Shown here: in pieces, positions 10,641-19,047 of the stretch
Position numbering within the stretch: the first letter of the stretch is position 1
Layout of the letters: the number at the start of each line of letters is the position of its first letter
Assembly (NCBI GenBank): GCA_015207585.1
Contig: JADEWQ010000002.1
Location: forward strand, 1-64,000
Origin: Pleurocapsales cyanobacterium LEGE 06147
Lineage (GTDB): Bacteria > Cyanobacteriota > Cyanobacteriia > Cyanobacteriales > Xenococcaceae
Length of the DNA: 64,000 nucleotides
Reading direction: 5' to 3'
The notes under the pieces: generated by a model
What the model saw: only the letters and a program-made list of their open reading frames with translations
Told to the model about the DNA's origin: nothing
Database searches by the model: none
Translations under genes and position numbers: made by a program

Positions 10641-10674
10641 CGGCTCCCAGATCGATTTCATTCTTATCCTAATT

Positions 10675-10755
10675 AACCAAGAAATGAATTTCTTGGTTTA
10701 AAACTAAAGTCCGTTTAAACGGACTTTAGCTATAAGACAGAGAATTCATTCTCTG
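10675..10755. repeat. Three tandem palindromes between convergent genes
   Basis: Three perfect inverted repeats lie side by side: AACCAAGAAAT with its complement (10675-10698), a 26-bp palindrome containing GTCCGTTTAAACGGAC (10704-10729), and CAGAGAAT with its complement (10738-10755). The last overlaps the stop codon of the minus-strand NB-ARC gene. Similar hairpins occur near 21432 and 52310. They could act as a bidirectional terminator or be a REP-like element. Confidence 0.75.
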
Positions 10756-12113
10756 GCTATCGATAATGAAATAGCTCTGTCTTTCTCCTCTGTGAGAATA
10801 TATTTCATCACCATGGGTTGGAGTGTAAAACTAGTTTGATTTACCTCGGAAATTACTTCGATTAGCGATCGCCTTTTTAAAGATGTGAGGGTATGAAGCA
10901 ATTTTGATGAACCTACTTGAGGTTTAAAATGCTCTTGTAACTGTTTTAAGCTAATTGGTTGACGATTAATTGCTAAAGCATACATAATCTCTTGTTCCAA
11001 GTTTGATAAACGTTCAAACTGCTCTGTTAATAGTTCTTGGAAAAAACTCGGTACGATAACACCTAATTCTGTATTTGCTTCTAAAAACTTGACTACACTT
11101 CCACCAAATAGCTCTTGTATAGTTGCCGAAACTAACTTTAACGCTAAAGGATTGCCCTGGTAACGCTCGATCAGTTTTTGCCAACAATTGGAGTTAGATA
11201 AACCTTTTTCCTTTAATATTTCTTTGGCTGCATCTTCTAAACTACCTATTTGTAGTGACTCTACTTTATTGGCTCGGATAAATAACAGATCTACTGGTTC
11301 ATCCTGACTAGTCAGCAGCAAACAGCTTTGATGAGTTTCTTCTGCTACTCGTCTAATCAGTTGACTATAGTTGCTATATTTTTCTTTATAAAAACCAGCA
11401 AGATGATTAACATCTAAAAGTGCTTCTAAATTATCAAGAATTAAGAGACATCGTGAAAAACGCAAGTATTCTATTAGTAGAGAAATTTGCTCTTGAATAG
11501 TGGTTGGCAAATTGCTGTTACTAAAAAATCCGAGTAAATCTCTCAAAAGTTCTTTAAGTAGTGGAGCATGACGTAAACTGCGCCAAATAATATATTGAAA
11601 TTCCTGCTTATTTTTTTGAGCAAACTTGACTGCTAGAGCAGTTTTTCCAATTCCCCCCATGCCTAGCATGGTTATCAGACGGTATTTATCCTGAATAATT
11701 TTTTTTTCCAGTTGTGCTAGTTCTTTTTCTCTGCCATAAAAGCTGAAAATCTCCGGTGCTTCTGACCAATCTTGTTTTGATTGAGGAATTTTGTATTCCG
11801 TTTCTTCTAGCCATCGAACAATATCTCGCCAATTTTTAATAGCATTGAGATCGTGAGCTGTTAAAGTTTCGATATAGCGATACAACCCTCTAGTTAGTTC
11901 AACTCTGAGGGAGCTTAATGTCCAATGAAGATGAGCAGCTATCTCTTTGGGAGAGTAACTGCATAGCAAGCCGCGAAGGATAGCTTTTTCAACAGAAGTA
12001 AGTCTTGCCGTTTTAAGTGTAGCGATCTGCTTAGCTTCGGTCAGCTTTCCATATAATCTTTCTAAATCCCAACTAAGTCCTGCTTCTGGAAATAATCGAT
12101 CTTCAAATTTCAT
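10746..12113 (-). CDS. STAND ATPase (NB-ARC) with vMAP-like N-terminal domain
   Basis: This is a 455-residue signalling ATPase. Residues 1-110 form a helix-turn-helix-like domain (LTSVEKAILRGLLCSYSP) resembling the N-terminal domain of vWA-MoxR-associated proteins. Residues about 125-400 are an NB-ARC module with P-loop GMGGIGKT (151-158), Walker B-like CLLILDNLEALL and a GNPLALKL motif, then a winged-helix-like end. The usual C-terminal WD40 or TPR sensor is missing, and the stop codon lies inside a palindromic repeat, so the protein may be truncated. The N-terminal domain is shared with the HlyD-type gene at 19048. It is divergent from the lanthipeptide operon and may regulate it; that is inference. 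Confidence 0.8.
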   Translation of the reverse strand: MKFEDRLFPEAGLSWDLERLYGKLTEAKQIATLKTARLTSVEKAILRGLLCSYSPKEIAAHLHWTLSSLRVELTRGLYRYIETLTAHDLNAIKNWRDIVRWLEETEYKIPQSKQDWSEAPEIFSFYGREKELAQLEKKIIQDKYRLITMLGMGGIGKTALAVKFAQKNKQEFQYIIWRSLRHAPLLKELLRDLLGFFSNSNLPTTIQEQISLLIEYLRFSRCLLILDNLEALLDVNHLAGFYKEKYSNYSQLIRRVAEETHQSCLLLTSQDEPVDLLFIRANKVESLQIGSLEDAAKEILKEKGLSNSNCWQKLIERYQGNPLALKLVSATIQELFGGSVVKFLEANTELGVIVPSFFQELLTEQFERLSNLEQEIMYALAINRQPISLKQLQEHFKPQVGSSKLLHTLTSLKRRSLIEVISEVNQTSFTLQPMVMKYILTEEKDRAISLSIARE

Positions 12114-12226
12114 TTTTAAACAAGAATCATCTTATATAATATCTTTAAAATAATGTATGTTTGGCTACACATTTTTATGCTTCCCTTTCAGGGGATTAGA
12201 CAAGGTTCTTAAAAAGCATCTTAGTT

Positions 12227-12265
12227 GAGCGATCGCACTTCTAGAAATCCTGGCGAGCGCTTTTT
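12227..12265 (+). terminator. HIP1-stem hairpin followed by T-run
   Basis: GAGCGATCGC pairs with GCGAGCGCTT (one mismatch) across a 16-base loop and runs straight into five Ts. The duplicate at 23328 pairs perfectly. It may end readthrough transcription before the precursor promoter or act as an attenuator. Confidence 0.5.
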
Positions 12266-12319
12266 GCTTGATGCGCTCGCCATCAATTCTTTGAAGCTCT
12301 TGGGGTAGACAGCAAAAAA

Positions 12320-12359
12320 CCTAATCAAAGACCTAATGAACTGCTAATGCTCATTAGGT
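12320..12359 (+). promoter_or_regulatory. CTAAT repeat array with 9-bp inverted repeat
   Basis: CTAAT occurs at 12321, 12333 and 12343, about one helical turn apart, followed by the inverted ATTAG. ACCTAATGA (12331-12339) and TCATTAGGT (12351-12359) form a perfect 9-bp inverted repeat. The array is kept at 23421-23460 before the RTX gene. It looks like an operator or activator site. Confidence 0.55.
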
Positions 12360-12533
12360 GAATTCAGATTGTGTGGCTCGTTATTGTAAATGCAGTTACC
12401 CAGCAGAGGAGCGATTGAGAACAGCAAGATTCTTTTTTAGCACTCCCAATTTTTCCTAGCTAGGCAACGGTAAACCTGAAATCAAAAATTTGTTTCAGGA
12501 ATTGACATTAATTTAACTTTAAGGAGAAAAATC

Positions 12534-12782
12534 ATGTCGAACGAAGATATTATCCGCGCTTGGAAAGATGAAGAGTATCGCAATAGTCTCAGTGAAGAAC
12601 AACTTAAGCTGTTGCCCGATAATCCAGCAGGGATCGCCGAGCTGTCAGATGAGGTTTTGCAAACTGTTGTAGGAGGTATGCGTCCACGCGATGGCGGTGG
12701 CGGCGGCACAGGATGCGGTACAGGAGGTAACTGCACGAAATGTGACCCTTGCAGTGGGAAGTTAATGGTTAATGCTCTTTAG
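12534..12782 (+). CDS. Class II lanthipeptide precursor (mersacidin/lichenicidin-type leader)
   Basis: The 82-residue precursor begins MSNEDIIRAWKDEEYRNSLS, the leader pattern of the mersacidin/lichenicidin family. It continues through PDNPAG to a double-glycine site VVGG at residues 45-48. The 34-residue core is glycine-rich, with four cysteines (GCGTGGNCTKCDPCSG) and several Thr/Ser available for dehydration. An AAGGAG ribosome site precedes the ATG. The LanM synthetase follows 200 bp downstream with a hairpin between them. The C39 exporter at 16883 probably removes the leader at VVGG. The mature structure is unknown. Confidence 0.9.
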   Translation: MSNEDIIRAWKDEEYRNSLSEEQLKLLPDNPAGIAELSDEVLQTVVGGMRPRDGGGGGTGCGTGGNCTKCDPCSGKLMVNAL

Positions 12783-12893
12783 ATAGTCGTATAACCCTTG
12801 GAACGTTCGTTCGAAGGAAGCAAACTCTCACCAAACCGTTCGACATAACGCTATCAATGTCGCTACGATTCGGTGATTGGACAAAAGGGAGTC

Positions 12894-12918
12894 AAGAGAA
12901 GTCATCGTGGCTTCTCTT
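12894..12918 (+). terminator. Hairpin between precursor and LanM
   Basis: AAGAGAAG and CTTCTCTT form a perfect 8-bp stem with a 9-base loop, followed by pyrimidine-rich DNA. It could act as a partial terminator, giving more precursor than synthetase mRNA. Confidence 0.5.
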
Positions 12919-12984
12919 CTCCTCTTACTTGTTACTCGTGCAATGTCAACAAATTTCTAAACTCACTTTGCAGGGTTAAAAAAC

Positions 12985-15900
12985 GTGAATCGAGAATACT
13001 TTCAAGCTGCTGACTGGTATAGAGCGATCGAGTTAAAGGAAAGGATTGCATCGCTTTCAGTAGTAGCAAATCAAATTCCAAATAAGCAGGTAAACGCAGA
13101 TTTAGCTCAGAATCGTATGGAGCGATGGCGCAATCAAGATCCTTTTCCAACAGAATCTTACTTTGCCGAACGTTTGGCGATCAATGGAATCGATGAAGAG
13201 AAATTTTTATTACTTCTTGGTGAACCCATTGAAGCAGTACAAGAACGTTTCTCTGAAACTCCGACTTGGTTAAAACAAATTGCCGAGGCATTTCCAACTA
13301 CTTCTGAGCAGTTTCATCTTCCAGAAACAACACAGAATTTAGAGAATAGTTGGTTGTTATACTTAATTGAGCCGCTAATCTGCCAAGGCTTGAACCGATT
13401 GTCTGAAGGTATCGAGAATCTAAGTCAGCAGCATTCGGAACTGCCCTTTGAACCAAAGACATTTACAGAGATGCTCTTGACAAATTTGTCAGTACAATTG
13501 TACGACATTTTAGCTCGCACCCTAGTTTTAGAACTCAATGTGGCTCGCCTGCAAGGGTTGCTTACAGGTGATACACCTCAAGAGCGATTTTGCAGTTTTG
13601 TGGAGCGTTTGCGTCAGCGAGAGGTTTCCCTTTCTATTTTGCAAGAATATCCTGTTTTGGCTCGCCAAACTACTATTTGTATCAATCATTGGCTGACATT
13701 TAGTTTAGAATTTCTCCAACATTTATGTGCAGATTGGCATGAAATCCAAGCTAAATTTAGTCCCGAACATGAACCTGGTTTACTAGTGGAGTTGAAGGGT
13801 GGTGCTGGAGATAGTCATAAAAGTGGGCGTTTTGTTCTGATTGCCAGATTTAGTTCGGGTTTGCAATTGGTCTACAAACCGAGATCCCTGGCAGTAGATG
13901 TTCATTTCCAAGAACTCCTCACTTGGCTGAATGTGCGTGGCGATCACCCACCTTTCCGCATCTTAAAACTTCTAGACTGTGGCGACTACGGTTGGGTCGA
14001 GTTTGTTAAGGCTGAAAGCTGTAAAACCCCAGCAGAAATCCAGCGTTTTTACCAACGCCAAGGTGGTTACTTAGCTTTGCTCTATGCCGTGCAAGCGACT
14101 GATTTTCATTCCGAGAATTTAATTGCTGCGGGTGAACATCCAATTCTGATTGACCTGGAAGCTCTCTTCCATCCCAAAGTCGGTAAAATTGATAACTCCC
14201 AAGCCAATTTAGTTGCCAGCGACAAAATGGCTTACTCGGTTTTGGGTATCGGTTTGCTGCCGCAGCGTGTTTGGGGCAACAATCAGTTTGACGGCATCGA
14301 TATGAGCGGATTAGGAGCAAAAGAGGGGCAACTCACTCCTCATCAGATTCCTTATTGGGAAGACAGGGGGACGGATGAGATGCGACTGGCACGTAAGCGG
14401 ATGGAGATGCCACCTGACCGAAATCTACCTACTTTGAATGGCTCTAGTGTCAATCTATTTGACTATACTGAGGAAATTCTACATGGGTTTACCCATATCT
14501 ATCAGTTGCTACTTAAATATCGAGAAGATTTACTTTCAAAACAAGGACCAATCGCTGCTTTTGCCGAAGATAAAATCAGAGTTATTCTCGGTCTTACCCG
14601 TACCTATAGTTTTTTGTTAGACGAAAGTTTTCATCCCGATCTGTTGCGCGATGCTCTAGAGCGCGATCGCCACTTTGATCGACTCTGGCTTCGGATTCAG
14701 CATCAACCCTACTTAAAGCAAGCGATCGCCGCAGAGCGTGAGGATTTGTTGCGTGGGGACATTCCTTTGTTCGTGACGCGGCCAAACTCGCGAGATGTTT
14801 GGAGTAGTGATGGGCAATGTCTCACAGATTTTCTTGAGGAAGCCAGTATCGATATGGTTTACCGTCGCTTAGAGCAGTTGAGTGACTTGGATATGACACA
14901 ACAACAGTGGTTTATCCGGGCTTCTCTGGCAACGGTTCATCTGGGATTATCTAACGCTGCTTTTCCAGCCTACTCGATCACAGAGCCACAGATGATCGCA
15001 AACCGAGATCGACTATTAGCGACTGCTCGTGCCATCGGCGATCGCTTGGATTTCTTAGCAGTACGAGGTGAAAAAGATGCCTCTTGGATTGGTTTGATGT
15101 TTACAAATGAACATCAATGGTCCCTGGTGTCTTTAGGAATTGATTTGTACGAAGGGTTGCCTGGAATAATTTTATTCCTCGCTCATCTGGGTGCTGTTAC
15201 TGGAGAGGAACGTTACACTCATCTCGCACAGGCTGCGTTGATCGCGATGCGTTCTCAAGAGGCACAGTTTCGATCGGACATCAAATCTATTGGTGCGTTT
15301 GGTGGATGGGGAGGCACAATTTATACTCTGACACATTTGGGCGTATTGTGGCATCAACCAGAACTGTTAACTGAGGCCCAGAACATAGTTAACCGTCTCC
15401 CCAATCTAATTGAGCAAGATGAGGAATTCGATCTTATCAGTGGTGCGGCTGGATGTATTGCTAGCTTGCTAGGGTTATATTGCTGTCAACCTGACGATAA
15501 GATACTGAATGTGGCAATCCAATGCGGTGATCGACTGATTGCGCGTGCTGAAAAAATGCCTCGTGGCATTGGTTGGAGATGGAAAAATCAGATGTTTGAG
15601 GAAAAACCACTCACAGGTTTTTCTCATGGTGTGGCTGGGATAGCCTGGGCACTGCTGGAATTAGCATCGACGACGAGCGAGCAACGTTTCGCCACCACAG
15701 CTTTAGCCGCTCTTGAGTACGAACGCAGCCTTTTTCTCCCTGAATTAGGAAATTGGTTGGATTTACGTAATTTTACCAATACGGTCTTGGCAGAGAAAGA
15801 GGATCGAAATACTTGTATGAATGCCTGGTGTCATGGAGCACCAGGAATTGGGTTAGCTCGCCTACGCAGTCTTCCTCATCTTGATGATGCTGAAATCAGA

Positions 15901-16302
15901 TCCGAAATCGACACTGCTTTGAAAACTACTATAGCTGAAGGATTTGGTAATAATCACTCTCTGTGTCACGGTGATTTGGGCAACTTGGAATTGCTTTTGC
16001 AAGCCAGTCTCACTCTCGATCGCTCCCAGTGGCAACCCCAAGTCGAGCGCTTTGCTGCCATTATTCTCGAAAGTATTAATAAACACGGTTGGCTTTGTGG
16101 CGTTCCTTCAGGAGTGGAGACTCCTGGTTTAATGACTGGACTGGCAGGTATTGGTTATGGATTACTGCGTTTAGCAGAACCAAAGCACGTTCCTTCTGTA
16201 TTGGTGTTAGAACCTCCGAAACTAAATAGTCCAATGTCAATTAATTTGGGATTAACCTCGACCATAAGGAGACGGAGCTTGAAAATTTTAGATTTAGCTT
16301 AG
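12985..16302 (+). CDS. lanM: Type 2 lanthipeptide synthetase LanM
   Basis: This bifunctional enzyme dehydrates Ser/Thr in the precursor and adds Cys thiols to form lanthionine rings. At 1105 residues it is full length. The dehydratase domain (about 190-560) shows KPRSLAVDVHF and TDFHSENLIAAG, typical of the kinase-like LanM fold. The LanC-like cyclase (about 740-1090) has zinc ligands in NAWCHGAPG (Cys949) and SLCHGDLG (Cys994, His995), plus GFSHGVAGIAWAL. The start is GTG at 12985, giving NREYFQAADWYRA, the usual LanM N-terminus. The precursor lies immediately upstream. Confidence 0.96.
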   Translation: MNREYFQAADWYRAIELKERIASLSVVANQIPNKQVNADLAQNRMERWRNQDPFPTESYFAERLAINGIDEEKFLLLLGEPIEAVQERFSETPTWLKQIAEAFPTTSEQFHLPETTQNLENSWLLYLIEPLICQGLNRLSEGIENLSQQHSELPFEPKTFTEMLLTNLSVQLYDILARTLVLELNVARLQGLLTGDTPQERFCSFVERLRQREVSLSILQEYPVLARQTTICINHWLTFSLEFLQHLCADWHEIQAKFSPEHEPGLLVELKGGAGDSHKSGRFVLIARFSSGLQLVYKPRSLAVDVHFQELLTWLNVRGDHPPFRILKLLDCGDYGWVEFVKAESCKTPAEIQRFYQRQGGYLALLYAVQATDFHSENLIAAGEHPILIDLEALFHPKVGKIDNSQANLVASDKMAYSVLGIGLLPQRVWGNNQFDGIDMSGLGAKEGQLTPHQIPYWEDRGTDEMRLARKRMEMPPDRNLPTLNGSSVNLFDYTEEILHGFTHIYQLLLKYREDLLSKQGPIAAFAEDKIRVILGLTRTYSFLLDESFHPDLLRDALERDRHFDRLWLRIQHQPYLKQAIAAEREDLLRGDIPLFVTRPNSRDVWSSDGQCLTDFLEEASIDMVYRRLEQLSDLDMTQQQWFIRASLATVHLGLSNAAFPAYSITEPQMIANRDRLLATARAIGDRLDFLAVRGEKDASWIGLMFTNEHQWSLVSLGIDLYEGLPGIILFLAHLGAVTGEERYTHLAQAALIAMRSQEAQFRSDIKSIGAFGGWGGTIYTLTHLGVLWHQPELLTEAQNIVNRLPNLIEQDEEFDLISGAAGCIASLLGLYCCQPDDKILNVAIQCGDRLIARAEKMPRGIGWRWKNQMFEEKPLTGFSHGVAGIAWALLELASTTSEQRFATTALAALEYERSLFLPELGNWLDLRNFTNTVLAEKEDRNTCMNAWCHGAPGIGLARLRSLPHLDDAEIRSEIDTALKTTIAEGFGNNHSLCHGDLGNLELLLQASLTLDRSQWQPQVERFAAIILESINKHGWLCGVPSGVETPGLMTGLAGIGYGLLRLAEPKHVPSVLVLEPPKLNSPMSINLGLTSTIRRRSLKILDLA

Positions 16303-16339
16303 ATGATGATACTTCTTCTCTGGTTTAATTTCAACTTGC

Positions 16340-16553
16340 TTGAAGTACACCAACTATGACTGTAGTTATCCAAACCAGCGATCACACAGCAACAAAGATA
16401 TCAAATTGCATTGGAAAGAGAAGGAGTATCGCCACAGTTTATCCGAACAAATGCGATCGCAAATATCTGAAAACCACCGCAGGAAATCTCGAACTTTCAA
16501 ATTTGGGTTGTCCACCCAACAATATTGGATTTGAGCTAACTACAAAATATTAA
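16340..16553 (+). pseudogene. Frameshifted lanthipeptide-type precursor relic
   Basis: One frame encodes KDIKLHWKEKEYRHSLSEQ then MRSQISEN. These match the leader IIRAWKDEEYRNSLSEEQ and the usual PENPAG segment. The neighbouring frame then continues TAGNLELSNLGCPPNN to a stop at 16551-16553. A single frameshift near 16475 would join the two. No double glycine or Cys-rich core remains. The tail (16505-16640) is repeated at 21867-21996. Confidence 0.7.
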
Positions 16554-16626
16554 GTTTTATTACTTGGCTGCATCAATCTAAGCATTTAGTCATAAATGCA
16601 AATAGGTGTGAGGATTTATAGCGTTT

Positions 16627-16869
16627 CTCGACTTTCGCGAAGATTCAAAAACTCAGTTGCTGCCATTTGTCTTACCAGCAGCAATTCAAAGACAGTGTCT
16701 GGCTATTGCTAAGGTACTACATCTATAATGGATAGCCATTGATTGGCGTAAGACTCCGGCGGGAGAATATGTTTTTCTAAAAGCAAATCCTAGTCCGATG
16801 TTCATCCACTTCGAGCAACAAATTGATTTCCCAATTACAGAAAAATTAGTCAAACTCTTAATGGCTTAG
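16627..16869 (+). pseudogene. 3' fragment of a graspetide ATP-grasp gene
   Basis: This encodes LDFREDSKTQLLP to the end ITEKLVKLLMA, closely matching the last 80 residues of the intact ATP-grasp gene ending at 23170. One in-frame TAA replaces the Glu of HLEWTAIDW, and the metal-binding Glu of EANPSP is Lys. The upstream part is missing, with the break at a TTTCTCGA sequence also present before the intact precursor. The fragment lies 13 bp before the ABC exporter, showing that the exporter once followed an ATP-grasp gene. Confidence 0.9.
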
Positions 16870-16882
16870 AACTTAATCTGAC

Positions 16883-19030
16883 ATGAAATACCAGCTTGTT
16901 CGACAGCACAGCGAAGAAGACTGCGGTGCTGCTTGTCTGGCTTCCATTACCAAATATTACGGTAAAATCTTCACCATTAACCGCATTAGAGAAACAGTAG
17001 GAACCGGACAGCAAGGCACTACCTTATTGGGATTAAAACAGGGAGCCAATAGACTTGGTTTTAATGCCAGGGGGGTAAAAGTCTCTATTGAGGTTATTAA
17101 TAAACAAGCCATACCTCTGCCAGCGATTATTCACTGGAAAGGCTATCATTGGGTAGTTTTATACGGCAAGCGGGGCAGGAAATATGTCGTTGCCGATCCT
17201 GCTATTGGCATTCGCTATCTAGATGCCGAGTCGTTGGAGGAAGCCTGGACGGACAGAGTAATGCTACTGGTAGAACCAGATCCAGTCCGCTTCTTGGCTC
17301 AAGAGGATGAAAAAAATAAGATCGGGGGATTATCTCGTTTCCTCAAGCGCGTATTACCCTATCGCAATCAAATCGCCCAAACCTTTTTGCTCAATGCTTT
17401 TATCGGTTTGCTTTCTCTGGCTTCTCCGTTTCTGTTGCAAATCTTGACAGATGATGTCTTGATTCGAGGCGATACCCAGCTTCTAAGCAGAGTTGCTATT
17501 GCTGTAGTCGTCATGCACTTGGTCAGTAGCAGTCTCCGACTAGCCCAGTCTAACTTAGTTGTCCATTTTTCTCAGCGTCTGCAACTGGGGCTAATCTTAG
17601 AATTTGGTCGTCAAATTTTACGCTTGCCTCTTAGTTATTATGAAACCCGTCGCAGTGGGGAAATTGTCAGCCGTTTAGAGGATATTCAAGAGATTAATCA
17701 GTTGGTTGCTCAAGTGGTTGTGAGCTTACCCAGCCAATTTTTTACTGCTCTAGTCTCTCTAGGCTTCATGTTGTTCTATAGCGTGCAACTTACGATAGTC
17801 GCTAGTGTTATTGCTATTTTCATGACTCTCTCAACTGTAGTGTTTTTGCCTACCCTCCAGCAAAAGATTCGCAATCTCCTAGTTTTATCGGCAGAAAATC
17901 AAGGTGTTTTAGTAGAAACCTTTAAAGGTGCCATTACTGTAAAAACTACTACTGCTGCTCCCCAATTCTGGGAAGAATTCCAACATCGCTATAGTCGTCT
18001 GGCTAACTTCAGCTTTCGCACTATTCAAATCGGCTTCGTTAATAATATTTTCTCTAATTTAGTTTCTAATAGTGGCAGTATCGTCTTACTCTGGTTTGGC
18101 AGTAATTTGGTGATTAATCAAGAATTAACCATCGGTATGCTGCTGGCATTTAACAGCATGAATGGCAACTTTACTTCTTTCATCGATACAGTAATAGGCT
18201 TTGTCGATGAATTTACCCGTACTAGAACTGCTACTCAACGCCTCACTGAAGTGATTGACGCTACCCCAGAAACTCCACCTAACAGTCAAAAGCCTTGGGT
18301 ATCGCTTCCTGACGATGTCAATGTTATTTGTAGCAATCTCAACTTTCACCATCCTGGTAGAGTTGACCTACTACAAGACTTTTCCCTGACTATTCCTGGG
18401 GGAAAAGTTATTGCCTTAATTGGTAAATCTGGCTGTGGCAAAAGTACGTTAGCCAAAATTATTGCTGGGTTATACTCTCCTGATTCTGGCAACATTCGCT
18501 TCGGTATCTACAATCAGCAAGATTTATCCCTCGATTGTCTGCGCCAACAAGTAGTACTGGTTCCTCAAGATGCTCATTTTTGGAGTAGATCCATTGTTGA
18601 AAACTTTCGCTTGGGCAATCCCCACTCTACTTTTGAGCAGATTGTTAGAGCTTGCCAGATTACAGGCGCAGATGAATTTATCTCGAAACTGCCGGACAAA
18701 TATGAAACCGTTTTAGGAGAATTTGGCTCTAACCTCTCTGGAGGACAAAGACAGAGATTAGCCTTAGCTAGAGCCATTATTAACGCTCCGCCCGTACTGA
18801 TCTTAGATGAGTCTACTGGTGCTCTCGATCCCGTAAGTGAAACTGAAGTGTTAGATAGCCTACTCGCCTATCGTCAGGGGAAAACAACGATTATGATTAG
18901 TCATCGTCCTCCAGTAATTGAGCGTGCGGAGCGGCTCGTACTGCTAGAGGAGGGACGTTTGCAACTTCAAGGTTCTCTCAAGGATTTACGTTACCAAACT
19001 GGAGAGCATTTGAAATTTTTGATGGTGTAA
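16883..19030 (+). CDS. C39-peptidase ABC exporter (bacteriocin/RiPP type)
   Basis: This 715-residue transporter cleaves double-glycine leaders and exports the peptide. The C39 peptidase (1-135) has an intact triad: Cys14 in EEDCGAACLA, His89 in GYHWVVLYG and Asp105 in VADPAIG, with Gln8 for the oxyanion hole. Membrane helices span about 155-440. The nucleotide-binding domain (465-715) has GKSGCGKST, LSGGQRQRLALARA and VLILDESTGALD. It sits between two RiPP units whose precursors both end their leaders in GG, so it can plausibly serve both. The HlyD-type gene begins 17 bp downstream. Confidence 0.95.
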   Translation: MKYQLVRQHSEEDCGAACLASITKYYGKIFTINRIRETVGTGQQGTTLLGLKQGANRLGFNARGVKVSIEVINKQAIPLPAIIHWKGYHWVVLYGKRGRKYVVADPAIGIRYLDAESLEEAWTDRVMLLVEPDPVRFLAQEDEKNKIGGLSRFLKRVLPYRNQIAQTFLLNAFIGLLSLASPFLLQILTDDVLIRGDTQLLSRVAIAVVVMHLVSSSLRLAQSNLVVHFSQRLQLGLILEFGRQILRLPLSYYETRRSGEIVSRLEDIQEINQLVAQVVVSLPSQFFTALVSLGFMLFYSVQLTIVASVIAIFMTLSTVVFLPTLQQKIRNLLVLSAENQGVLVETFKGAITVKTTTAAPQFWEEFQHRYSRLANFSFRTIQIGFVNNIFSNLVSNSGSIVLLWFGSNLVINQELTIGMLLAFNSMNGNFTSFIDTVIGFVDEFTRTRTATQRLTEVIDATPETPPNSQKPWVSLPDDVNVICSNLNFHHPGRVDLLQDFSLTIPGGKVIALIGKSGCGKSTLAKIIAGLYSPDSGNIRFGIYNQQDLSLDCLRQQVVLVPQDAHFWSRSIVENFRLGNPHSTFEQIVRACQITGADEFISKLPDKYETVLGEFGSNLSGGQRQRLALARAIINAPPVLILDESTGALDPVSETEVLDSLLAYRQGKTTIMISHRPPVIERAERLVLLEEGRLQLQGSLKDLRYQTGEHLKFLMV

Positions 19031-19047
19031 TAATTCAAGTGGTTATC

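Larger units (their letters stand above)
12215..12400 (+). repeat. Leader repeat, copy 1 (upstream of lanthipeptide precursor)
   Basis: This stretch is near-identical to 23315-23500, upstream of the RTX gene, and partly to 21720-21785. It contains a HIP1 hairpin and an array of CTAAT repeats. It has no gene and fills most of the 420-bp gap before the precursor. Conservation of non-coding DNA before two different secreted products points to shared regulation. Confidence 0.85.

Noticed and set aside
12437-12445. TTAGCACTC, half of a CIRCE heat-shock operator, upstream of the lanthipeptide precursor
   Set aside because: The matching GAGTGCTAA at 9-bp spacing is absent.
16356-16553. A 65-residue protein starting at the ATG at 16356
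   Set aside because: Its first half is out of frame relative to the recognisable leader. Only the end belongs to the old precursor frame.
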